Source: Nocardiopsis sp. N85 (GTDB lineage: Bacteria > Actinomycetota > Actinomycetes > Streptosporangiales > Streptosporangiaceae). Taken from it: DNA of 64,000 nucleotides. Made by a program: the position numbers and the translations under genes. This document shows, piece after piece, positions 16,680 to 23,810 of the stretch (positions within the stretch are counted from its first letter, which is position 1; every line of letters starts with the position of its first letter). The stretch lies in the NCBI RefSeq assembly GCF_028882275.1, contig NZ_JARBUT010000001.1, positions 248,001 through 312,000 of the forward strand. Reading direction: 5' to 3'. The notes under the pieces are model-generated. The model had not been told where the DNA came from. It made no database searches and was given only the letters and a program-made list of their open reading frames with translations.

Positions 16680-18146
16680 TCACGGCTGCGTCGGAACACT
16701 CCACGGCAGGGAGTCCCACAGCGCGCGCCACTCCTCGTCGTCGACGGTGTCGAGATCGGAGAGGACCTCCTCCGCCTTGTCGTCGGCCTCCTCCATCTTG
16801 GCGGCGGCGGCCGCCTCGGCCTCGGCGACCAGTTCCGCGATGATGTCGGCGACCTCGTTCAGGATCTGCTCCACCTCGGCGCGGTCCAGGTCGTTCGCCT
16901 GCGCGCACTCGTCGAGGGCGGTGTTCTTGTCGCCCTCGTGGCCGTAGTACCAGACGGTGGCGAGCAGACGGTCGCGCTCGGCGTCGTCGAGGTCGTCCTT
17001 GCTCAGCGCCTGCTCCACGAACGCGCCGCTGTCCGGGGTCAGCTGGGACTCGTCGATCCCGCTGTCGCCCGCCTCGAAGTCCACGAAGCGGTCGATGAGG
17101 CACCCCTTGACCTCGCGGGAGCCGCTGCCGGGCAGGGTGACCGCGTCCTCCACCGGGGCCTGGTCGGCCGGGGTCTCGGGGGCCTCGTTCGCCGGAACCT
17201 CGTCGGCCGGGGCCTCGGGCACCTCTTCGGCGGGAGCCTCGGGGACCTCGGGGGCCTCGGGAGCCTCTTCGGTGGGGGCCTCGGGGGCCTCCGCCGCGGG
17301 CGCCTCGTCCACGATGTCGCCCACCGGGGTCACGGGGTTCTCCGGAGCGCCGGGCTTCTGCGGTGTTTCGACGACCGGGGCCTGGTCGGCCGGGATCTCG
17401 GGGGCCTCGTTCGCCGGAACCTCGTCGACCGGGGCCTCGGGAGCCTCTTCGACGGGGGCCTCGGGGGCCTCCGCCGCGGGCGCCTCGTCCACGACCTCCT
17501 CCGGTGCCGGGCCCGGGTCCTCCTGGGCCGTCTCCGTTTCGGTCTCCGCCGGTTCCTCCTGCGCCGGTTCCTCCTGTTCGACGGGCTCGGCCGCGCCGGC
17601 CTCCTCGGCCACCTCCTCGGCCATACGCCGCAGTTCCCTGGGCCCCCAGCGCTCCGGCTGGAGGTGGGTGGCCACGGCGACCCCCGGCCTCTCCAGCCAG
17701 AAGAGGTCACCGGTCTCCTCCGAGAGGTAGGCCCCCTGCTCGAAGGCGGCGTCGCCCTCCACCAGCTCCAGTTCCCGGTCGGGGATGTGGCTGTAGCGGC
17801 TCGCGCGCAGGTCGTCGAGGTCCTGAAGGGCCTCGGAGCGGATGACGGCCACCCGGCCGTAGAGCTGGTCGGGGCCCTGCATCCAGGACAGCTGTGAGTG
17901 GCGGCCGCCCTGTCGATCACTGGTGGAGGAGGCGTTGATCCCGTACCTCTCCAGGCCGGCGGGCAGGTACCCGATCTCATATCCGTCGAGGCTGTACGAG
18001 GACTTCCCCTGGCGTACGACCGGCCAGCTCAGCGACCGCTCGTCCTCCTCGTCGGCGAGGGCGGACCCGGCGAGACCGATCGGTCCGGCGACGGACAGGG
18101 CCGCGACGCCGAGAATCGCGACCCACCTGGTGCGGTGCTTGCGCAT
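16680..18146 (-). CDS. Secreted protein with long Ala/Glu/Pro repeat linker
   Basis: The 488-residue protein has a clear signal peptide (MRKHRTRW, hydrophobic core, cleavage after GSALA). A structured N-terminal domain (about 35-190; SYSLDGYEIGYLPAGLERYG is distinctive) is separated from a C-terminal acidic helical domain (about 350-488; REVKGCLIDRFVDFEAGDSG at its start) by about 150 residues of Ala/Glu/Pro repeats. I recognise neither domain. The linker contains two copies of a block with DEVPANEAPE and PADQAPV. ATG 18146 is chosen over one five codons upstream because it follows GGGAAGGA at proper spacing. The promoter probably lies in the less GC-rich 18180-18250 stretch. Confidence 0.8.
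   Translation of the reverse strand: MRKHRTRWVAILGVAALSVAGPIGLAGSALADEEDERSLSWPVVRQGKSSYSLDGYEIGYLPAGLERYGINASSTSDRQGGRHSQLSWMQGPDQLYGRVAVIRSEALQDLDDLRASRYSHIPDRELELVEGDAAFEQGAYLSEETGDLFWLERPGVAVATHLQPERWGPRELRRMAEEVAEEAGAAEPVEQEEPAQEEPAETETETAQEDPGPAPEEVVDEAPAAEAPEAPVEEAPEAPVDEVPANEAPEIPADQAPVVETPQKPGAPENPVTPVGDIVDEAPAAEAPEAPTEEAPEAPEVPEAPAEEVPEAPADEVPANEAPETPADQAPVEDAVTLPGSGSREVKGCLIDRFVDFEAGDSGIDESQLTPDSGAFVEQALSKDDLDDAERDRLLATVWYYGHEGDKNTALDECAQANDLDRAEVEQILNEVADIIAELVAEAEAAAAAKMEEADDKAEEVLSDLDTVDDEEWRALWDSLPWSVPTQP
17125..17505. repeat. Imperfect coding duplication in the Ala/Glu/Pro linker
   Basis: Two blocks encode nearly the same order of motifs: VDEAPAAEAPEAP, EEAPEAP, DEVPANEAPE and PADQAPV. 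The second lies nearer the C-terminus and is slightly longer. They are separated by a short Pro/Gly-rich spacer. The repeats have diverged, unlike the minisatellite at 23.8 kb. Confidence 0.7.
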
Positions 18147-18226
18147 AGTGTTCCTTCCCATCGACTACTAATAGTGATGGTTGCAGGGCTGTGCGTAATT
18201 ATCGAGGTTCTCGAGGGCCAAAATTG

Positions 18227-18239
18227 TGACATGAAGTCA
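18227..18239. promoter_or_regulatory. Small dyad in the divergent promoter region
   Basis: TGAC-ATGAA-GTCA is a perfect 4-bp dyad around 5 nt. It lies about 80 bp from the start of the minus-strand secreted protein gene in a less GC-rich promoter-like stretch. An operator role is speculative. Confidence 0.25.
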
Positions 18240-18295
18240 TCAAGTGAATGCATAGGGTTACAAGTGGTGGCAGTCGGACAAGGCACTCTTAGGTC

Positions 18296-18349
18296 GTTCT
18301 CCGGACGTTCCCGCGCGCTCCGCGCACGGTCACCGTCCGGTCACCCTGG
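18296..18349 (+). promoter_or_regulatory. PhoP-box-like direct repeat array upstream of the GDPD gene
   Basis: Two tandem pairs of 11-nt units are visible: GTTCTCCGGAC + GTTCCCGCGCG (18296-18317) and GGTCACCGTCC + GGTCACCCTGG (18328-18349), followed by GCGTTCAGG. In Streptomyces, PhoP binds 11-nt direct repeat units related to GTTCACC, and glycerophosphodiesterase genes belong to that regulon. The match is by pattern; the array ends about 65 nt before the GTG start. Confidence 0.4.
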
Positions 18350-18413
18350 GCGTTCAGGCTTCGGTCTCAAGGAAGCATTCGGCACGTCCGTTCACGCGTA
18401 TCTGGGAGGTCCG

Positions 18414-19391
18414 GTGCACCGCATCGGCATCGTCGTCGGAGTCGTCTCACTCGCCATCGTCGTCCTCTGCGCCCCGTCCGCCGCCTCGGTCACCCCTCTG
18501 CCCGACTCGCCGGGCACCATCGCGGAGAAGCCCGCCACGGTGCGGCACGTCGCATCCCAACGCCCCCTGCTGGCCGTCTCCCACCGGGGAGCGGCCGGAC
18601 ACGCACCCGAGAACACGCTCGCCGGACTCGACGCCGCGCACCGCCTGGGCGCCGAGACCGTCGAGATCGATGTCCAGCGCACCAAGGACGGTGAGCTCGT
18701 CCTCCTTCACGACGTCACCCTCACCCGCACCACCGACGCCGAGAAGGTCTTCCCCGGCCGCTCCTCCTACCGGGTCGCCGACTTCACCCTGGCCGAGATC
18801 CGCCGCCTCGACGCCGGTTCCTGGTTCTCCTCCGTCTACGCGGGGGAGCGCGTGCCGACCCTGAGGGAGGCGCTCCGACGCCTGGAGTCCCTGGACCTCA
18901 ACCTCTTCCTGGAGATCAAGGAACCCGCCCGCCACCCCGGTATCGAGAGGGACATCGCCCGGGAGCTGCGGGCGCGCTCCATCTGGTTGAAGCACAACCG
19001 CCCGTGGGAACCCCGTCGCCTGATCGTGCAGAGCTTCGACTGGGAGGTCGTGCGCTCCTCCAAGCTGATCCTGCCGTCGGTCCCGCACGCCCTGCTCGGC
19101 CGGGTCCCCGAGTCCCGCGTCCCGGATTTCACCTGGGCGCACATGATCAACCCCAACCACGCCACCATCGACGCCGCCTACGTCGACCTGCTCCACGAGC
19201 ACGGGTTCGAGATCATGCCCTACACCGTCAACACCCGGGCCGCCATGGACACGGTGCTGTTCAAGGGGGTCGACGGATTCATCACCGACTACCCCGACGC
19301 GGGGCAGCGCGCCATCCGGGACTTCCTCGCCAGGAACGCGAAGAAGACGCCGACCGAGGTCACCCTTCCCCTGCTGCCCGCTCTCCACTAG
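18414..19391 (+). CDS. Secreted glycerophosphodiester phosphodiesterase
   Basis: GDPD enzymes hydrolyse glycerophosphodiesters to glycerol-3-phosphate and an alcohol. The active-site pattern is complete: H57-R in SHRGAAGHAPENT, E84 and D86 in ETVEIDVQRT, and H99 in LVLLHDVTL. The C-terminus has the usual GVDGFITDYPD. A signal peptide opens the protein (VHRIGIVVGVVSLAIVVLCA). GTG 18414 is chosen because it follows GGGAGGT and puts the signal peptide at the N-terminus; the frame is open far upstream without sense. Length 325 residues. The upstream PhoP-box-like repeats suggest induction by phosphate limitation. Confidence 0.9.
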   Translation: MHRIGIVVGVVSLAIVVLCAPSAASVTPLPDSPGTIAEKPATVRHVASQRPLLAVSHRGAAGHAPENTLAGLDAAHRLGAETVEIDVQRTKDGELVLLHDVTLTRTTDAEKVFPGRSSYRVADFTLAEIRRLDAGSWFSSVYAGERVPTLREALRRLESLDLNLFLEIKEPARHPGIERDIARELRARSIWLKHNRPWEPRRLIVQSFDWEVVRSSKLILPSVPHALLGRVPESRVPDFTWAHMINPNHATIDAAYVDLLHEHGFEIMPYTVNTRAAMDTVLFKGVDGFITDYPDAGQRAIRDFLARNAKKTPTEVTLPLLPALH

Positions 19392-19541
19392 CCTTCGCGC
19401 ATCCGAGCCGCCGAACGGCGTCGGCCGGCCACCGAAGGGGTGGCGGGTGACGGGCGGGGGTGACCGGGCGACGCACGGCAGGGCGGGCGTCCGCGGAACG
19501 TGCCCTGGATTCCGGAAAGACCCAGAGGAGAGGCGGAACAC

Positions 19542-20789
19542 GTGAGCGACCGTCCGGACGTCCCCGGAGAACTCGTCGACTGGCGGATCAAGGGGGTGTG
19601 GTGGCCGGGCGCCCCGACCCCCGCCGCCGACTTCGCCGCCCGGCGTGAACGGCTGTTCGACGGGCCCTTCACCTGGCCCCTGCTGGTGCTGCGGGAGTCC
19701 GCGCTGGAGCGCAACGTGGCCGCCCTCGCGGAGTTCACCCGGTCCCACGGCCTGCTGTTCGCCCCGCACGGCAAGACCTCCATGGCGCCCGCCCTGCTGC
19801 GCCGGCAGTTGGAGGCGGGCGCCTGGGGCATCACCGTCGCCACCGCGAACCAGGCCCTGGCGGTGCGCGGGTTCGGGGTGCGGCGGATCCTGCTCGCCAA
19901 CCAGCTCCTCGACCCCCGGGTCATCCGGTGGGCGGCCGAGGAGATGTCCGCCGACCGGGGCTTCGACCTCCTGTTCTACGTCGACTCCCCCGAGGGGGTC
20001 GCCGCCGTGGCCACGGCGGCGGAGGGGTGGGAGGGGGAACGCTTCCCCGGAGCCCTGATCGAACGCGGTGTCCCCGGCGGCCGCACCGGGGCGCGCACCC
20101 GCGGGCAGGTCCTCGACCTGGCCCACGCCGTCGACGCGATCCCGGGCGCGGCCACGGCCGGCGTGGCCGGGTACGAGGGGCCGCTGTCCGACGCCGACGG
20201 CGTCCGGGGCTTCCTGCGGGATCTGCGCGGCGACGTCGAGGCCCTGCTCGCACAGCGCGGGCCGGGGCACGGGCGGCCGATCCTCACGGTGGGCGGCAGC
20301 GCCTGGTTCGACCTGGTCGCCGAGGAGATCGGCGGCATGGTCGAGGCACTCCCGATCCTGCGCAGCGGGGCCTACCTCACCCACGACGACGGGCTGTACC
20401 GCCGGATGACCCCCTACAACCGGCTGCCCGAGGGCGGCGACGCGCTCACCGGCGCCCTGGAACTGTGGGCCCAGGTCATCTCCGCCCCGGAGGAAGGGCT
20501 GGCGATCGCCGGGATGGGCCGCCGCGACGCCGGATACGACCAGGACCTGCCGATCCCGCGCGTCCTGCGCCGGGCCGACGGCACCGCCGTCCCCGCAGAC
20601 GGGGTGCGGGTGACGAAGTTCGACGACCAGCACGCCTACCTGAGCGTCCCGGCCGGGCTGGACGTCCGGCCCGGCGACCTGATGTCGTTCGGGATCTCCC
20701 ACCCCTGCACGACCTTCGACAAGTGGCGGGGCATCCCCGTGGTCGATGACGCCGACACGGTGGTCGACCTCATCGCCACCTACTTCTGA
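19542..20789 (+). CDS. D-threonine aldolase / D-serine dehydratase-like PLP enzyme (amino acid deaminase family)
   Basis: This is a fold type III, alanine-racemase-like PLP protein of 415 residues. The PLP lysine is K78 in FAPHGKTSMAP. The C-terminal metal-binding pair typical of the DTA/DSD family is seen as H387 and C389 in HPCTTFDKW. Members act on D-amino acids such as D-threonine or D-serine; actinobacterial relatives are usually called amino acid deaminases. The GTG start follows GAGGAGAGG. It lies 150 nt after the GDPD gene. The precise substrate cannot be assigned. Confidence 0.85.
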   Translation: MSDRPDVPGELVDWRIKGVWWPGAPTPAADFAARRERLFDGPFTWPLLVLRESALERNVAALAEFTRSHGLLFAPHGKTSMAPALLRRQLEAGAWGITVATANQALAVRGFGVRRILLANQLLDPRVIRWAAEEMSADRGFDLLFYVDSPEGVAAVATAAEGWEGERFPGALIERGVPGGRTGARTRGQVLDLAHAVDAIPGAATAGVAGYEGPLSDADGVRGFLRDLRGDVEALLAQRGPGHGRPILTVGGSAWFDLVAEEIGGMVEALPILRSGAYLTHDDGLYRRMTPYNRLPEGGDALTGALELWAQVISAPEEGLAIAGMGRRDAGYDQDLPIPRVLRRADGTAVPADGVRVTKFDDQHAYLSVPAGLDVRPGDLMSFGISHPCTTFDKWRGIPVVDDADTVVDLIATYF

Positions 20790-20829
20790 CGGAGCGGATC
20801 ACCGGGCCGACCGTACGGATGGTCGGCCC

Positions 20830-20869
20830 GGCCGTCCGCGGAGCGGCGGCGGTCGCCCCGCGGACGGCC
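20830..20869. terminator. Bidirectional hairpin between convergent genes
   Basis: A perfect 12-bp stem, ggccgtccgcgg (20830-20841) and ccgcggacggcc (20858-20869), has a 16-nt loop. It lies between the stops of the PLP enzyme gene (20789) and the GH20 gene (20883). Confidence 0.6.
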
Positions 20870-20882
20870 GCCGCCGGGACGG

Positions 20883-22487
20883 TCACCCCCAGCCGTGCAC
20901 GCCCGGACGGGTGTGCCAGGGACGGGGGCCGTCCATCGGGCGGTACTCCACCCCCGCGGCGTCCAACCGGGTCAGGTGGTGCAGCAACCGGGGCTCGAAC
21001 TCGGCGTAGTCCCGCTCCCCGGCCGACCACACCTTCTCGGCGAACGCCGACAGGCGCGGGAACACCATGTAGTCCAACCGCCGGGGCGTGTCGATGTGCT
21101 CGGTCCACACGTTGACCTGGGCGCCCAGGACGTGCGCGGCCTCCTCCTCGCTCAGGCCCTCCGGGACCGGCTCGGCGAGGTAGACGTCCTCGACCCGCAG
21201 CAGGGTGCCCACCTTGATCGGCTCGTCGTCTGACTCCGACTGCCGGTAGTCCAGGTACGAGGTGGCGGTCGGGCTCATGACCACGTCGTGCCCGGCCTTG
21301 GCGGCGGCGACGCCGCCCTCCTCCCCGCGCCAGGACATGACCGTGGCGCCGGGTGCCAGTCCGCCTTCGAGGATCTCGTCCCAGCCGACCAGGCGGCGCC
21401 CGCGCGCGGTGAGGTGGGCGTCCAGCTGCCGGATGAACCAGCTCTGGAGTTCGTCCTCGTCGGCCAGACCCTCCTCGCGGATCCGCTGTCGCGCCGACTC
21501 GCTGCCCTTCCACTGGGTCTTGGGGCACTCGTCCCCGCCCACGTGGAAGTACTCGGAGGGGAACAGTTCCAGCAGTTCGTCGATGACGTTGCGGTAGAAC
21601 TCCAGCACCTCGTCGGTGACCGCGAGCACCTCGTCGAAGATGCCCCAGCGCTGTCCCACCGGGATCTCCCCGACCTCGCCCAGTTCGGGGTGGGCGTGGA
21701 TGGCCGCCTGGGAGTGGCCCGGGACGTCGATCTCGGGGATGACGGTGATGTGCCGGGCGGCGGCGTGGGCGACGATCTCCCGGATGTCGTCCTGCGTGTA
21801 GAAACCGCCGTGCGGCCGCTCCTCGAAGACCGGGTCCTCGCCCGGACGCGGGTTGCCCAGCTGGCTGCGGGTGCGCCAGGAGGCCTTCTCGGTGAGCTTC
21901 GGGTAGCGGCGGATCTCCACCCGCCACCCCTGATCGTCGCTGAGGTGCAGGTGCAGCACGTTGAGCTTGTGCAGGGCGAGGAGGTCGATGTAGCGCAGGA
22001 CCTCGCGCTTGGGAACGAAGTGCCGGGCGGTGTCCAGCATCAGGCCGCGCCAGCCGAACCGGGGCGCGTCGGTGACGCGCACGGCGGGCAGCGTCCAGTC
22101 GGTGTCGCCGATGGGGGCGTCGCGGTGGGCGGCGGCCGGTAGGAGCTGGCGCAGCGTCTGGGCCCCGTAGAAGACCCCGGCGGGGTCGTTGCCGATGACG
22201 ATGGCGCCCTCGTCGTCGACGATGAGCCGGTAGCCCTCTCGGCCCAGCCCGGCGGAGGGGTCCACGCTGAGGCGGATCTCGCTGTCCTCGTCGCCCGAGG
22301 AGAAGGGCAACCCGGTGGCCGCGCCGAGTTCACGTTGGAGCCACACGAGCGTGCCCCGGGCTTCGGGGTCGGCGGAGACCCTGGTCGCGGCGGTGAGCGC
22401 GAGCCCGTTCTCCTCGCCCGGGATGACCTGGAGGGGACGCGGGATCACGGGGCGGGACGCGAGGAGGGAAGGGGAGGTATCAGGCAC
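20883..22487 (-). CDS. GH20 beta-N-acetylhexosaminidase, no signal peptide
   Basis: GH20 enzymes remove terminal beta-GlcNAc or GalNAc by substrate-assisted catalysis. The catalytic D319-E320 pair is in HVGGDECPKTQW. Other conserved parts are the GH20b N-terminal domain (about 20-150), DTARHFVPK, LNVLHLHLSDDQGW, PEIDVPGHSQAA and VMSWRGEEGG. The length is 534 residues. There is no signal peptide, so it probably acts on imported chito-oligosaccharides or recycled wall fragments. GTG follows ATAGGAGCG. A DasR-type site lies 16-31 nt before the start, fitting control by GlcNAc supply. Confidence 0.95.
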   Translation of the reverse strand: MPDTSPSLLASRPVIPRPLQVIPGEENGLALTAATRVSADPEARGTLVWLQRELGAATGLPFSSGDEDSEIRLSVDPSAGLGREGYRLIVDDEGAIVIGNDPAGVFYGAQTLRQLLPAAAHRDAPIGDTDWTLPAVRVTDAPRFGWRGLMLDTARHFVPKREVLRYIDLLALHKLNVLHLHLSDDQGWRVEIRRYPKLTEKASWRTRSQLGNPRPGEDPVFEERPHGGFYTQDDIREIVAHAAARHITVIPEIDVPGHSQAAIHAHPELGEVGEIPVGQRWGIFDEVLAVTDEVLEFYRNVIDELLELFPSEYFHVGGDECPKTQWKGSESARQRIREEGLADEDELQSWFIRQLDAHLTARGRRLVGWDEILEGGLAPGATVMSWRGEEGGVAAAKAGHDVVMSPTATSYLDYRQSESDDEPIKVGTLLRVEDVYLAEPVPEGLSEEEAAHVLGAQVNVWTEHIDTPRRLDYMVFPRLSAFAEKVWSAGERDYAEFEPRLLHHLTRLDAAGVEYRPMDGPRPWHTRPGVHGWG

Positions 22488-22502
22488 GGGTGGTCGCTCC
22501 TA

Positions 22503-22518
22503 TCCGGTCTAGACCAAT
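22503..22518 (-). promoter_or_regulatory. DasR-responsive element (dre) upstream of GH20
   Basis: The palindrome GGTCTAGACC (22506-22515) is flanked as TCC-GGTCTAGACC-AAT. It matches 13 of 16 bases of the Streptomyces dre consensus ACTGGTCTAGACCAGT. DasR, a GntR-family regulator, represses chitin and GlcNAc genes and releases on binding glucosamine-6-phosphate. The position, within 31 nt of the GH20 start, suits repression. Confidence 0.75.
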
Positions 22519-22843
22519 ACGGGACATGGTGCCATGGCGACCGCTGCCGGCGCAGCAGCGAACCCCCATCGGTGGGACCGGACGCGCGTGTTCGGCTCAT
22601 CCGATACCCGCTTTTGACCGCGCCGGAGCCTTAACGCTCCGCCCTCCGCGGAAGGGATGCGAACAACGGGTCGGCGTGTCCGGGCCGCCGGAACCGCGCT
22701 CGGCGGACGCCGGGGGAACACACCCCTCCCGGGGGTGGGGCGGGCACCACTCGAAGACGGGAGTCGGCGTCATCGCCGGGGCGGCGCCCCGTCCGTATCG
22801 TTCGGGACGTACCCGATTCCGTGCGGCTCGTGGGGGGAGACGG

Positions 22844-22897
22844 ATGATGACGGAGGCGACTTCGGGTCCGGAGCGACCCGCGCGCCGGCGGTGGTGA
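22844..22897 (+). CDS. Putative 17-residue leader peptide before the DMT transporter
   Basis: A short frame starts at ATG 22844 behind a strong GGGGGGAGACGG site and ends with TGA 22895-22897, two bases before the transporter's ATG at 22900. It encodes MMTEATSGPERPARRRW. The transporter has no ribosome binding site of its own, which suggests translational coupling. The run of Arg codons near the end could also slow ribosomes. Whether the peptide itself has a role is unknown. Confidence 0.35.
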   Translation: MMTEATSGPERPARRRW

Positions 22898-22899
22898 CG

Positions 22900-23793
22900 A
22901 TGCTCTGGCCGGTCCTCCTCGCCGTCGCGGGGGCCTTCACGCTCGCCCTCGGATCCGCGCTCCAGGAACGCGACGCCGTGCGCGCCCCCGGAGAACAGGT
23001 GGCCCGTGTCGGCTTCCTGTGGCATCTGCTGCGTCAGCCCCGCTGGCTGCTGGGCACTCTGGCGGCCGGGGCGGGGGCCTGCCTGCACCTGATGGCCCTG
23101 AGCGGTGCGCCGCTGACCATCATCCAGCCCATCGGGGTCACCGGGCTGGTGTTCGCCATCGTCCTGTCGGCGTTGTTCAACCACCAGCGAGTGCGGATCT
23201 CCCAGGTCATCGCCGGGATCGCGGTCATGGTCGGCCTCATCGGGGTGCTGTGGACGTTCCCGCACGGCGCGGAGACCCCCGTCATGCCGCTCCGGGACGC
23301 CCTGACCCTCACGGGTGTCACCCTCGCCGTCGGAATGACGGTGTACCTCACCGCGCGCCGGATGCCCAGCGGGGCCAGGGCGATCGTGCTCGCCCTGGCG
23401 GGCGGTGCGGCGCTGGGCGCCACCTCGGGCCTGGCCCGGGTGATCACCTCCAACGCGCTCGCCGACTGGACGACCGTCCTCGGATGGCCGAGCCTGCTCG
23501 CCGTCGTCCTCGCCGTCTTCGGCGGACTGCTGATGCAGAACGCCTACCGGACCGGCCACTTCGCGGCCGCCTACGCCACCCTCCTCATCACCGACCCCGT
23601 CGTCGGTGTGGCGATCGGAGCGCTCCTCCTCGGAGAGGGGGCTCCGGAGACGCTCCCCGCTCAGGTGGGCGCGTTCGCCTTCGCCGCCGTCGCGATCGCC
23701 GGAACCGTCTTCCTGGCCCGGACCCGACACCGCAACCCCGAGGCGAAGGGGGCGCGTACGCAGATCGGCACGGCTCGCACCCGCACCCGCTGA
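22900..23793 (+). CDS. DMT-superfamily (EamA-like) membrane transporter
   Basis: The 297-residue protein has roughly nine to ten hydrophobic helices in two halves, as in the drug/metabolite transporter superfamily. It starts MLWPVLLAVAGAFTLALGSA and contains APLTIIQPIGVTGLVFAI and ATLLITDPVVGVAIGALLLG, the paired pore-lining helices. A basic tail follows. Substrate unknown. The ATG at 22900 lacks a ribosome binding site; GTG codons at 22891 and 22894 are in-frame alternatives. A leader peptide ends just upstream, and the glycosyltransferase follows after 17 nt, so the two are probably cotranscribed. Confidence 0.8.
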   Translation: MLWPVLLAVAGAFTLALGSALQERDAVRAPGEQVARVGFLWHLLRQPRWLLGTLAAGAGACLHLMALSGAPLTIIQPIGVTGLVFAIVLSALFNHQRVRISQVIAGIAVMVGLIGVLWTFPHGAETPVMPLRDALTLTGVTLAVGMTVYLTARRMPSGARAIVLALAGGAALGATSGLARVITSNALADWTTVLGWPSLLAVVLAVFGGLLMQNAYRTGHFAAAYATLLITDPVVGVAIGALLLGEGAPETLPAQVGAFAFAAVAIAGTVFLARTRHRNPEAKGARTQIGTARTRTR

Positions 23794-23810
23794 ACGAAGG
23801 AAGTCCACCC

